This document shows positions 28,064 through 35,388 of a stretch of DNA of 53,283 nucleotides, in pieces (the first letter of the stretch is position 1; each line of letters opens with the position of its first letter). This DNA is from Candidatus Omnitrophota bacterium. GTDB lineage: Bacteria; Omnitrophota; Gorgyraeia; Gygaellales; Profunditerraquicolaceae. The stretch is taken from the NCBI GenBank assembly GCA_018897555.1, contig JAHIKK010000101.1:1-53283 (forward strand). The letters are read 5' to 3'. The notes under the pieces are model-generated. The model did not search any database, was not told where the DNA came from, and was given only the letters and a program-made list of their open reading frames with translations. Both the position numbers and the translations under genes were made by a program.

Positions 28064-28999
28064 ATGATTATGTTCGTAGTAGTATTATTGCTGATCTTAG
28101 CCGGTTTTATCGTGGCGGTCGTGCTAAAAATTTCCTCCCAGGTTAATGAGCGCCTGAATCAGATGAATCAGTCTATTCAGGAGGCGAATAAGATTATCGG
28201 CCAGAATTTAGGCAGTGCTACCGCTGTCTTTGGAAATGTAAAAGAGCAGCTGGGAAAACTGGAGGAGACCAATAAACAGATTATCGCTATCAGCCGGGAT
28301 ATCTCCAGCCTTCAGGAGCTCCTGCGTGCCCCGAAGTTTCGCGGAGCAATGGGAGAGGCTTTATTGGAAAACTTACTTTCCCAGGTTTTACCCAAAGAGC
28401 ATTATCAGGCGCAATACCGTTTTAAAAATGGCGATACCGTAGATGCCGTTATCCGGCTTGGCGAGCGGTTAGTTCCGGTTGACGCTAAGTTTAGCTTAGA
28501 GAATTTTCAGAAGATGATGGAGGCCGTGGATGAACCGGCAAAAGACTCTTTTCGTAAGAAATTTATCCAGGACATAAAAAACCGGATTAACGAAATTGCC
28601 GCGAAATACATATTGCCGGCGGAGAATACCTATGATTTTGCCTTAATGTATATCCCGGCGGAGAATGTTTATTACGAGGTGATTATCAAGGAAGATATTT
28701 TTGCTTATAGTATGTCCAAAAAAGTTATCCCTGTTTCCCCGAATACCTTTTACGCGTATCTCCAGGTAATTTGCTTAGGGCTGCGCGGCCTTAAAGTGGA
28801 GGAGAACGCCAAGATGATTTTAAAAAGTCTAGGCGCCCTGGCTATTGAGACGGATAAGTTTAAAGAAGATTTTAATATTCTGGGAAGCCATCTTTTAAAC
28901 GCCCAGACTAAGTACCAAGACGCCCAGAAGCGTTTTGATAAGGTCTCTGAACGCCTGATAAATATCCAGGATACCAAACAGATAGATGCAGCCGTATAA
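28064..28999 (+). CDS. rmuC: RmuC-family DNA recombination protein
   Basis: The 311-aa protein starts with a transmembrane helix (VVLLLILAGFIVAVVL), followed by a coiled coil (about residues 25-90), then the RmuC nuclease-like core: RAPKFRGAMGEALLENLLSQ, DAVIRLGERLVPVDAKFSLENF and YNFALMYIPAENVYYE-like DFALMYIPAENVYYEV. RmuC limits recombination at inverted repeats in E. coli, and its biochemical activity is inferred to be nucleolytic. The start overlaps a leaderless promoter. The end overlaps the next gene by 14 nt. Confidence 0.9.
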   Translation: MIMFVVVLLLILAGFIVAVVLKISSQVNERLNQMNQSIQEANKIIGQNLGSATAVFGNVKEQLGKLEETNKQIIAISRDISSLQELLRAPKFRGAMGEALLENLLSQVLPKEHYQAQYRFKNGDTVDAVIRLGERLVPVDAKFSLENFQKMMEAVDEPAKDSFRKKFIQDIKNRINEIAAKYILPAENTYDFALMYIPAENVYYEVIIKEDIFAYSMSKKVIPVSPNTFYAYLQVICLGLRGLKVEENAKMILKSLGALAIETDKFKEDFNILGSHLLNAQTKYQDAQKRFDKVSERLINIQDTKQIDAAV

Positions 29000-29714
29000 T
29001 CCATTAGAAAAATTCGGGTTAAATTCGGTAAGTGCGGCTTTTAGCCGGCGAGCGGACGGGAATATGTCTTTGTCCTTCGGAGATACAAAGGGTTCTTTAG
29101 AAAATCGTGAAAAGTTTCTTTCCGGACTGGGTATTGATTATCGGAATCTAATTACTGCTAAGCAGGTACATGGCAGGAATGTCGAATATGTAATTGGAAA
29201 AGACAAGGGTAGAGGGGCTTTAGATTACGGAAGTTCGATTACGGATACGGATGGTTTTATTACTGACCAACCGGGCGTTCCGCTGGCGATATTAACCGCC
29301 GATTGCCTGTCCATTTTTATTTATGATCCTAAGCGTCCGGCAATTGCCATTTTGCACGCGGGTTGGCGCAGTACCGAGCAGAATATTTCGCAAGCAGGGA
29401 TTAGCCGGATGCGGGAAAAATTCGGCAGCCAGGCAGAAGATTTATTTATTGGCTTTGGCCCGTCTATCCGTTCATGCTGCTTGGAGGTAGAGAAAGATTT
29501 TAAAAGTAATTTTGATTTTGGCCTGGTTAAAAGGCAGGGGCGTGTTTTTATGGATCTGGCATTAATTAATCAGAGGCAGCTTTCAGACTGCGGAGTAAAA
29601 AAAGAAAATATTTTTGACCCTGCGCTTTGCACCTTTTCGGATGATGATTTTTTCTCATTTCGCAAGGAAGCCCAGGCTGCCGGCAGGTTGATTTCTGCGA
29701 TCATGCTTAAATGA
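28986..29714 (+). CDS. pgeF: Multicopper-oxidase-like YfiH/PgeF family protein
   Basis: The 242-aa protein is of the DUF152/YfiH family, described both as laccase-like polyphenol oxidase and, in E. coli, as peptidoglycan editing factor. Active-site metal ligands are visible in TAKQVHGRNV (His), TADCLSIFIYD (Cys) and ILHAGWRSTEQNI (His), with GPSIRSCCLEV further on. It overlaps rmuC and the next small gene (ATGA). A role in purine nucleoside or peptidoglycan chemistry is known for the family, but the specific role here is open. Confidence 0.88.
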   Translation: MQPYNPLEKFGLNSVSAAFSRRADGNMSLSFGDTKGSLENREKFLSGLGIDYRNLITAKQVHGRNVEYVIGKDKGRGALDYGSSITDTDGFITDQPGVPLAILTADCLSIFIYDPKRPAIAILHAGWRSTEQNISQAGISRMREKFGSQAEDLFIGFGPSIRSCCLEVEKDFKSNFDFGLVKRQGRVFMDLALINQRQLSDCGVKKENIFDPALCTFSDDDFFSFRKEAQAAGRLISAIMLK

Positions 29715-29947
29715 TTACTAAATATGTCCTCGAGTTTGTTTTACATGCTAAGGACAGCTCTCCGAAAATTATCAAGAGCGCCTTGGCGGAATTTGGCAGT
29801 GAATTGATGGTTGCCGACTGCCCCCGGCAGGGAGAGAGTTGCAATTATGATGTGCGCATGATTACCGAAGACCCTACTTTGGTTTTTGATCTTTGCGCGC
29901 AGCTGGGCAGGATCAGGTCTGTAAAAGTGAATGAGAGTATGGTATAA
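29711..29947 (+). CDS. Small conserved-looking protein, function unknown
   Basis: A 78-aa ORF starts in an ATGA overlap with pgeF and ends inside the -10 region of cutA, so the packing supports a real gene. I do not recognise a named family. The pattern of an N-terminal strand (YVLEFVLHA), a helix (SPKIIKSALAEFG), a middle strand (CNYDVRMITED), a helix (TLVFDLCAQLG) and a last strand (IRSVKVNES) resembles the beta-alpha-beta-beta-alpha-beta order of ACT-like domains. That is only an impression. It has no signal peptide or membrane segment. Confidence 0.7.
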   Translation: MITKYVLEFVLHAKDSSPKIIKSALAEFGSELMVADCPRQGESCNYDVRMITEDPTLVFDLCAQLGRIRSVKVNESMV

Positions 29948-29948
29948 T
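29940..29948 (+). promoter_or_regulatory. Extended -10 promoter, apparently leaderless, for cutA
   Basis: TGG-TATAAT (-10 at 29943-29948) is followed by six A residues and the ATG at 29955. It overlaps the stop codon of the preceding small gene. No ribosome binding site is present. Confidence 0.55.
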
Positions 29949-29954
29949 AAAAAA

Positions 29955-30266
29955 ATGTATATTATTATTTTGGTTACCGCGAAAGATAAAAAAGAAGCCC
30001 AAAAAATTTCCGCCGCATTGATTAAGGCGAAGTTAGCTGCCTGCGTTAATATCGTCAGTAAAATTGATTCCATATTTTTCTGGGAAGCTAAATTGGATCA
30101 GGCCAAAGAATCCTTGTTAATTATTAAATCCAAGAAAGAAAAATTACCCCGGATTATCAAACTAGTCAAGTCCCTGCACAGCTATAAAGTGCCGGAGATT
30201 ATTGCCCTTCCGATAATTTCCGGGGATAAACCCTATTTAAGGTGGATGGATGCAGCTCTCCGGTAG
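29955..30266 (+). CDS. cutA: CutA-family divalent cation tolerance protein
   Basis: A 103-aa trimeric ferredoxin-like fold protein. Conserved features are IILVTAKDKKEAQKIS at the start, LAACVNIVSKIDSIFFWEAKLDQAKE in the middle, and YKVPEIIALPI near the end. The ATG at 29955 was chosen over an upstream in-frame start because the family N-terminus begins there and a -10 box lies right before it. The end overlaps the ccdA-like gene by 17 nt. Physiological function is uncertain in the family. Confidence 0.93.
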   Translation: MYIIILVTAKDKKEAQKISAALIKAKLAACVNIVSKIDSIFFWEAKLDQAKESLLIIKSKKEKLPRIIKLVKSLHSYKVPEIIALPIISGDKPYLRWMDAALR

Positions 30267-30918
30267 CCCCCTTGATTTTATTATTGCTTTTTTCGCCGGG
30301 TTCTTAGCCAGCCTTACTCCCTGTGTTTATCCGCTTATTCCCATTAGCTCCGGATACATTATCGGCAATGCGCAAAATTCCAAAAGCCGGGCCTTAGGTT
30401 TAAGCCTATTTTATGTTACCGGCATGGCCATCACCTATTCTTTTCTAGGAGTCCTGGCAGTATTAACCGGCAGTATATTTGGGAAGTTCAGTTCCAGCCC
30501 CTTGGTTAATCTTATTTCCGGAATACTGATATTTACCTTTGGGCTGTTTATGTTGGATATATTTCATTTTAATTTTAGTTTTCATTTAAAACTTCCGGTT
30601 TACAAGAAGGCTAATTTTGGCGGGGCGTTATTATTGGGGCTGGTTTCCGGTTTAATGATTTCACCCTGCCTGACGCCAATTCTGGGCGCAATCTTGGCGT
30701 ATTTATCGACTACGAAAAATATATTCTACGGCGGATTTTTATTGCTCAGTTTTTCTTATGGCCTGGGTTTGATTTTTGTGCTGATCGGTATTTCCGGAGC
30801 CGGGATGGCCGGTTTGCCTAAGAGCGGGAAGTGGATGGTGGCTATTAAGAAAGTTTGCGCTTGCGTCATTATTTTATCGGGAGTATATTTTATTTTTACG
30901 GCGATAAGGAGGTTCTAG
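30250..30918 (+). CDS. CcdA/DsbD-type membrane thiol transporter
   Basis: A 222-aa polytopic membrane protein with about six transmembrane helices. LASLTPCVYPLIPISSG and MISPCLTPILGAILAYL contain the paired Pro-Cys motifs that relay electrons from thioredoxin across the membrane. It would reduce periplasmic thiol proteins, most directly the TlpA-like protein encoded by the next, overlapping gene. The start lies inside cutA and has no strong ribosome binding site. Confidence 0.9.
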   Translation: MQLSGSPLDFIIAFFAGFLASLTPCVYPLIPISSGYIIGNAQNSKSRALGLSLFYVTGMAITYSFLGVLAVLTGSIFGKFSSSPLVNLISGILIFTFGLFMLDIFHFNFSFHLKLPVYKKANFGGALLLGLVSGLMISPCLTPILGAILAYLSTTKNIFYGGFLLLSFSYGLGLIFVLIGISGAGMAGLPKSGKWMVAIKKVCACVIILSGVYFIFTAIRRF

Positions 30919-31397
30919 TGCGATTTTTTAAAAAGAGCAGGATCTTGGTGCTGGTTATCTTAATTTTCCTGGTTTTAGGTTTTTCCCGGGAAGCCTCTGC
31001 CGGAGATATCATCTTGAATGATTTAAACGGTAAAGCGGTGAATTTGTCCGGTTATAGAGGAAAGCCGGTGATTTTATTTTTTTGGACTACCTGGTGCAGG
31101 TTTTGTCGTAATGAGATAAAAACCTTAAACCGGATGTATCCGCAGATGAAAAAAGAGGGGATAACTGTTTTTGCGGCTAATATTGGTGAATCGAATGATA
31201 GGGTTCAGGTATTTTTTAAGGATTACGTGCTTACCTTTAATGTGCTTTTGGATAAAGAAGGTAAGCTGGCAAATCAATATGATGTTATTGGCGTGCCTAC
31301 GTATATCTTTATGGATAAAACCGGACAGGTAATTTTACAGGCCAACAGCTTACCGGAAAATTATCAGAGTTTGTTATTTAAGCAGAGATTAAATTAA
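30918..31397 (+). CDS. TlpA/ResA-like periplasmic thioredoxin
   Basis: The GTG at 30918 shares a base with the ccdA-like stop and is preceded by AAGGAGG, so it is preferred over in-frame starts inside that gene. The 159-aa product has an N-terminal signal anchor (ILVLVILIFLVLGF), a DLNGKAVNLSGYRGKPVILFFWTTWCRFC segment with the CRFC redox site, and a cis-Pro region GVPTYIFMDKTG. It is a likely disulfide reductase for cytochrome c or other envelope proteins, using electrons from the CcdA-like partner. Confidence 0.92.
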   Translation: MRFFKKSRILVLVILIFLVLGFSREASAGDIILNDLNGKAVNLSGYRGKPVILFFWTTWCRFCRNEIKTLNRMYPQMKKEGITVFAANIGESNDRVQVFFKDYVLTFNVLLDKEGKLANQYDVIGVPTYIFMDKTGQVILQANSLPENYQSLLFKQRLN

Positions 31398-31786
31398 TGA
31401 GTGAATTTTACGATTTAGTGGAAAAGATTTGCCGCCAGGATAAACGGTATAAACCGGATGCCTATGAATTTGTGTTAGCCGGCTTAGGTTTTACCCAGAA
31501 AAAACTAAAAAAAATTGCCCATGTTAACGGGATTCAACTGGCGCACGGCCTACGGGATTACGCCATCAATCAATATGGGGCTTTGGCCGGCAGGGTTTTA
31601 GCTTATTGGGGAATAAACCAGACGCGGGATTTCGGCAATATTGTTTTTAATCTGATCGAAAAAAAACTCTTATCCAAAACCCAGGAAGATTCCCTGCTTG
31701 ATTTTGATGCGGTTTATGATTTTAAGGCGGCCTTTTCCAATGTTTTAGCGCAGAGCGTAATTGCAGGATTAAAAGGGAAAGCATGA
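31397..31786 (+). CDS. Minf_1886-family protein
   Basis: A 129-aa protein matching, as I recall it, the small family named after Methylacidiphilum Minf_1886, found in Planctomycetes, Verrucomicrobia and related groups. Features are VEKICRQDKRYKPDAYEFVLAGL, the GLRDYAINQYGALAGRVLAYWGI segment and FGNIVFNLIE. The function is unknown. It overlaps the TlpA-like gene by one base and the next by four. Its presence is a mild taxonomic hint towards the PVC superphylum or its neighbours. Confidence 0.85.
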   Translation: MSEFYDLVEKICRQDKRYKPDAYEFVLAGLGFTQKKLKKIAHVNGIQLAHGLRDYAINQYGALAGRVLAYWGINQTRDFGNIVFNLIEKKLLSKTQEDSLLDFDAVYDFKAAFSNVLAQSVIAGLKGKA

Positions 31787-32247
31787 TTAATAAAAATATT
31801 AAAGCGCTTATCGAGTCCCGGGAGTTTATCAGCGTAGCCTCGTGTGATTTAGAAGCCAGGCCCAATGCCGCGCCTAAATTTCTGCTAAAAGTAGAAGCCG
31901 ATTATATTTACCTGGTAGATTATGTTATCGGCCAGACTTTTCGCAACCTTAAGGTTAATCCGCGCGTTTCGCTTTCATTTTTTGATATTCCTACTCTGGT
32001 GGGGTATCAGCTAAACGGTAAGGTCCAGATTGTGAATAGCGGCCCGGAGTATCTGGCCGCACTCGATGATTTACAGCGTAGAGAGATTGACCTCTCTACC
32101 ACCAGGATTATTGACGGGGTGATCAAAGGGCAGTCGCATAAGGCTTATGAAGTGGCTTCTTCTAAACAGTTTATAATTTTGAAAGTCAAGGTTGAAGAAA
32201 TAGTCCAGATACAGCCCAGCGGCACATTACAGCGGGAAAAAGTATAA
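31783..32247 (+). CDS. Pyridoxamine 5'-phosphate oxidase-like flavin protein
   Basis: A 154-aa split-barrel protein. The segment FISVASCDLEARPNAAPKFL and the strand VDYVIGQTFRNLKVNPRVSLSFFD are typical of general PNPOx-like FMN or F420 binding proteins. Substrate not predictable. It lies between the Minf_1886 gene and the MetE-like gene with overlaps on both sides. Confidence 0.8.
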   Translation: MINKNIKALIESREFISVASCDLEARPNAAPKFLLKVEADYIYLVDYVIGQTFRNLKVNPRVSLSFFDIPTLVGYQLNGKVQIVNSGPEYLAALDDLQRREIDLSTTRIIDGVIKGQSHKAYEVASSKQFIILKVKVEEIVQIQPSGTLQREKV

Positions 32248-33278
32248 TGAATTTAAAGGGCCTGGCAACCGGTATCGGCAGCCTTCCTTTAACCGATGCC
32301 CAAGCCGCGGTAGATTTGATCTTGCGTTATGTTCCCGCGATACCCTTTTGGCCGCAGCTGCCTAAAGGTAATCCGCGCGAGGGAATGCTGGCGCAGTTTA
32401 GCGAAAACCTGCCCGGGCTTAAAGTTAATGCCGGGGATTTACGTTTTATCGCTGGCGATAAAGAAAAAGAGCTGGAATTATTTTATGATCGATTTATTGC
32501 CCAGGATCTGGAATATTTTAAAATAAGCTCGGATTTTGCCCGGGGCTTGCATGTATTTTATCAGCGCCTCTGCAAGGAGGATTTATCCGGCGTAGAGTTT
32601 ATCAAGTGCCAGGTTACCGGCCCGTTTACTTTTTGTTCCGGGATAACCGATAGCGCGGGCAAAATTATTTTGCATGATCCGGTGCTGCTGCAGGCGATGG
32701 TTAAAGGTTTAGGCATGAAGGCGCTCTGGCAGTTGGAGTATTTTAAGAAATTCGGCAAAAAGATGATCATGTTTTTTGATGAACCGTATTTGACCGGCGT
32801 AGGTTCTGCTTATACAACGGTTAACCGCAATGCTGTCATCGATGTTTACTCTGAGCTTGCGGATTCCCTGAAAAAGCAAGGCAGTTTAATCGGCATACAC
32901 TGTTGCGGCAATACGGATTGGTCAATGCTTACCGATACTGCCGGTATAGATATTATTAACTTTGATGCTTTTAATTTTCAGGAGCGGTTTGTGCTTTACG
33001 CGGATAACCTTAACCGTTTCCTTAAAAAAGGAGGGATTATCTGTTGGGGGATAGTTCCTACCCAAGAATTTAATGCTGATCAGAGCCCGGAGTTGTTGGC
33101 AGGAAAGATTAAATCTGGTTTGGATATACTGGCCAAGAAAGGGATTGATCGCCAGCTCCTATTGGAAAGGCTCTTGATTAGCCCGGCCTGCGGTTTAGGC
33201 ACCCTGGATACTCAAAAGGCAGAAGGAATTTTGAGCCTGCTTAGTCAGACTAGCCTGTTTATCCGCAAAAACCTTTAA
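32247..33278 (+). CDS. Short MetE-like/UroD-fold methyltransferase
   Basis: A 343-aa single-barrel protein with the N-terminus ATGIGSLPLTDAQAAVDLIL typical of the C-terminal domain of cobalamin-independent methionine synthase. The zinc ligands appear in GIHCCGNTDW (His and Cys) and a second Cys in SPACGLGT. Classical MetE has two barrels and about 750 aa; stand-alone forms are thought to take methyl groups from a corrinoid protein or another donor. With metK and ahcY in the window it could close the methionine cycle, but this is inference. Confidence 0.78.
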   Translation: MNLKGLATGIGSLPLTDAQAAVDLILRYVPAIPFWPQLPKGNPREGMLAQFSENLPGLKVNAGDLRFIAGDKEKELELFYDRFIAQDLEYFKISSDFARGLHVFYQRLCKEDLSGVEFIKCQVTGPFTFCSGITDSAGKIILHDPVLLQAMVKGLGMKALWQLEYFKKFGKKMIMFFDEPYLTGVGSAYTTVNRNAVIDVYSELADSLKKQGSLIGIHCCGNTDWSMLTDTAGIDIINFDAFNFQERFVLYADNLNRFLKKGGIICWGIVPTQEFNADQSPELLAGKIKSGLDILAKKGIDRQLLLERLLISPACGLGTLDTQKAEGILSLLSQTSLFIRKNL

Positions 33279-33289
33279 AATAAACTTAC

Positions 33290-33317
33290 TTGACAAAATC
33301 AACTTAAGTTATATAAT
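33290..33317 (+). promoter_or_regulatory. Consensus promoter of the por operon
   Basis: TTGACA at 33290-33295, a 16-nt spacer and TATAAT at 33312-33317, the full sigma-70 consensus. It drives porG-porD-porA-porB. Confidence 0.85.
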
Positions 33318-33321
33318 CAAG

Positions 33322-33342
33322 AAATCGCTTTAGGCGATTTTT
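33322..33342 (+). promoter_or_regulatory. Small hairpin in the por leader
   Basis: AAATCGC and GCGATTT form a 7-bp stem with a 5-nt loop followed by TT, close to the expected transcription start. It could protect the mRNA 5' end or act as a weak attenuator. Confidence 0.35.
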
Positions 33343-33375
33343 GCAGTATTAGAAGGAAAGTGTTTATCTGGGAGT

Positions 33376-33930
33376 ATGATGAAGGAAATTAGAATTCACG
33401 CCCGCGCCGGTCAGGGCGCAATCACTACCGCGACATTAATCGGGTTTAGCTATTTTAATGAGGGTAAATTCCCGTACGCCTTTCCCAATTTCGGGGCAGC
33501 CAGGATGGGTGCGCCGATGAATGCTTTTGTGCGGGTAGACAGCGATCCGGTGCGTTTACGCAGCCAGATTTATGAGCCGAATTACGTAATTATCGTTGAT
33601 CCTACGCTGATGCGCGGGTTTAACTGTTTTTCCGGGTTAAAAGAGGACGGAATAGCGATTATTAACGGTAAAGAGGATATGGAACTGCCGAAGTTAAAGG
33701 CTAAGCAGAAGGCTTTCCTCGTCCCGGCCAATGAAATTGCTTTAAAAAATATCGGCCGCCCATTAGGAAACACCGCGCTTATTGGCGCTTTTGCCGCGGC
33801 TACCGGAGAATTTAAATTAGATAATCTTATCGCGGTGGTTAAGAAGCGTTTTAGCGGTAAGGCTCAGGAAGGTAATATCCAGGCAGTTAAAGAAGGTTTT
33901 GAATTCGTGAAAAATAAATTAAAGGGGTAA
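33376..33930 (+). CDS. porG: 2-oxoacid (pyruvate):ferredoxin oxidoreductase, gamma subunit
   Basis: The 184-aa catalytic gamma chain has HARAGQGAITTATLIGFSYF at the N-terminus, FPNFGAARMGAPMNAFVR and later IGRPLGNTALIGAFAAATG. It helps bind coenzyme A and the substrate in the PFOR family. ATG pair at 33376/33379 with GGGAG upstream; the second may be the true start. It is the first of four por genes behind a strong promoter. Pyruvate is the most likely substrate from order and similarity, though 2-ketoisovalerate enzymes look alike. Confidence 0.92.
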   Translation: MMKEIRIHARAGQGAITTATLIGFSYFNEGKFPYAFPNFGAARMGAPMNAFVRVDSDPVRLRSQIYEPNYVIIVDPTLMRGFNCFSGLKEDGIAIINGKEDMELPKLKAKQKAFLVPANEIALKNIGRPLGNTALIGAFAAATGEFKLDNLIAVVKKRFSGKAQEGNIQAVKEGFEFVKNKLKG

Positions 33931-33931
33931 A

Positions 33932-34204
33932 ATGTTCGGACCGTTAAACGTAAAACCAGCAGAGAGTAAGGGTGATAAAACCGGCAGTTGGAGAACGCAG
34001 GTAAGGCCGCATTATTTACATAAAGACTGTATTGCCTGCCGGATGTGTTTGCTAATTTGCCCGGAAGGCTGCGTGCACGGAAAAGAGAAGAACGCTTTTT
34101 GGGCGGATTACAATTTCTGCAAGGGTTGTGGGGTATGCGCGGATATTTGCCCTAAAAAAGATATTGCCATGGTTGCTGAAGAATCTAAGGGTGAAGATAA
34201 ATGA
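33932..34204 (+). CDS. porD: 2-oxoacid:ferredoxin oxidoreductase, delta (ferredoxin) subunit
   Basis: A 90-aa protein with two 4Fe-4S motifs, CIACRMCLLICPEGCV and CKGCGVCADICPKK, which pass electrons from thiamine to the external ferredoxin. The start lies 1 nt after porG and the stop overlaps porA. The order gamma-delta-alpha-beta is the classical four-subunit POR arrangement. Confidence 0.95.
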   Translation: MFGPLNVKPAESKGDKTGSWRTQVRPHYLHKDCIACRMCLLICPEGCVHGKEKNAFWADYNFCKGCGVCADICPKKDIAMVAEESKGEDK

Positions 34205-35388
34205 GAGAATTTATAGAGGGATCTCACGCGATAGCGCAAATTATTAAGGCCTGCCAGCCGGGTGTAATTTCCGCCTATCCCATTACACCGCAGACACATA
34301 TTGTCGAAGACTTAGCTCAGCTTGTAGCTAATGGCGAGCTTAAGGCGCAGTTTGTGAATGTCGAAAGTGAGCATTCCGCGGCTTCCGTAGTTTTAGGTGG
34401 TTCAGCTACCGGTGTGCGGGTTTATACCGCCACCAGTTCCCAGGGGTTATTCTATATGCAGGAGGTAGTTTTTAATATCGCCGGAATGCGCCTGCCGGTA
34501 GTGATGACCTGCGCCAACCGCGCGATAAGCGCTCCCATAAATATCTGGAATGACCAGCAGGATTCTATCTCTTTGCGGGATGCCGGGTGGGTTCAAATTT
34601 ATGCCGAGGATAACCAGGAGGCAGTGGATTTTCACCTGATTGCTTACCGCTTAGCCGAAGATAAAAGGGTGATGCTTCCGGTAATGGTCTGTATGGATGG
34701 TTTCATTCTCACTCACGGCATGGAAACAGTGGATATGCCGGAACAGGAGAAAGTGAATAAATTTTTACCTAATTATAAGCCTTTGTATAAATTAGACCCG
34801 GCTGAGCCTATTTCCATGGGGCTGTTAGCGGATCCGGATTATTATATGGAAACTAGATTTGCCATTCAGGAAACCCTGAAAGCTTCTTTAGGCTATTTAT
34901 CCGAGATCAGCCAGGAGTTTAACGCGGTTTTTGGCCGGGATTATAAAGATTTACTGATTGAAGAGTACCAGACTAAGGATGCCGATAAAGTGATTGTAGC
35001 CATGGGGTCAGTTTGCGGCACGATCAAGGAAGCGGTGGACCAACAGCGGGCTAAAGGAAAAAAGGTCGGGCTCCTGCGCATCATTACCTATCGTCCATTT
35101 CCCTACGCCAGGGTTTATGAAGCGTTAAAAGATGTGCCGAGGGTAGCGGTTTTGGATAAAGCCGTTTCTTTAGGAGCTTACGCGCCGATAGCCGTGGAGA
35201 TGAAAGCGGCATTTTATGGCAAAAAGAAAGGCCCTAAAGTAATCAGCAGCTTTGTCGGCGGTTTAGGCGGAAGAGATATCACTTTAGAATCTATAGATGA
35301 AATATTTAGAAGATTGACGGCTAAGGAAGTTAACTCTGATTTTATAGACTTAAAGCCGGAATTGCTTAAGGAAGAATATGGAAAATAG
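34201..35388 (+). CDS. porA: 2-oxoacid (pyruvate):ferredoxin oxidoreductase, alpha subunit
   Basis: A 395-aa subunit with the PYR-type domain: [34 protein letters not shown], then [32 protein letters not shown] with the conserved glutamate and TSSQGL loop. The C-terminal domain ([14 protein letters not shown]) is the transketolase-C-like part. ATGA overlap with porD and an 11-nt overlap with porB. Confidence 0.95.
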   Translation: MREFIEGSHAIAQIIKACQPGVISAYPITPQTHIVEDLAQLVANGELKAQFVNVESEHSAASVVLGGSATGVRVYTATSSQGLFYMQEVVFNIAGMRLPVVMTCANRAISAPINIWNDQQDSISLRDAGWVQIYAEDNQEAVDFHLIAYRLAEDKRVMLPVMVCMDGFILTHGMETVDMPEQEKVNKFLPNYKPLYKLDPAEPISMGLLADPDYYMETRFAIQETLKASLGYLSEISQEFNAVFGRDYKDLLIEEYQTKDADKVIVAMGSVCGTIKEAVDQQRAKGKKVGLLRIITYRPFPYARVYEALKDVPRVAVLDKAVSLGAYAPIAVEMKAAFYGKKKGPKVISSFVGGLGGRDITLESIDEIFRRLTAKEVNSDFIDLKPELLKEEYGK

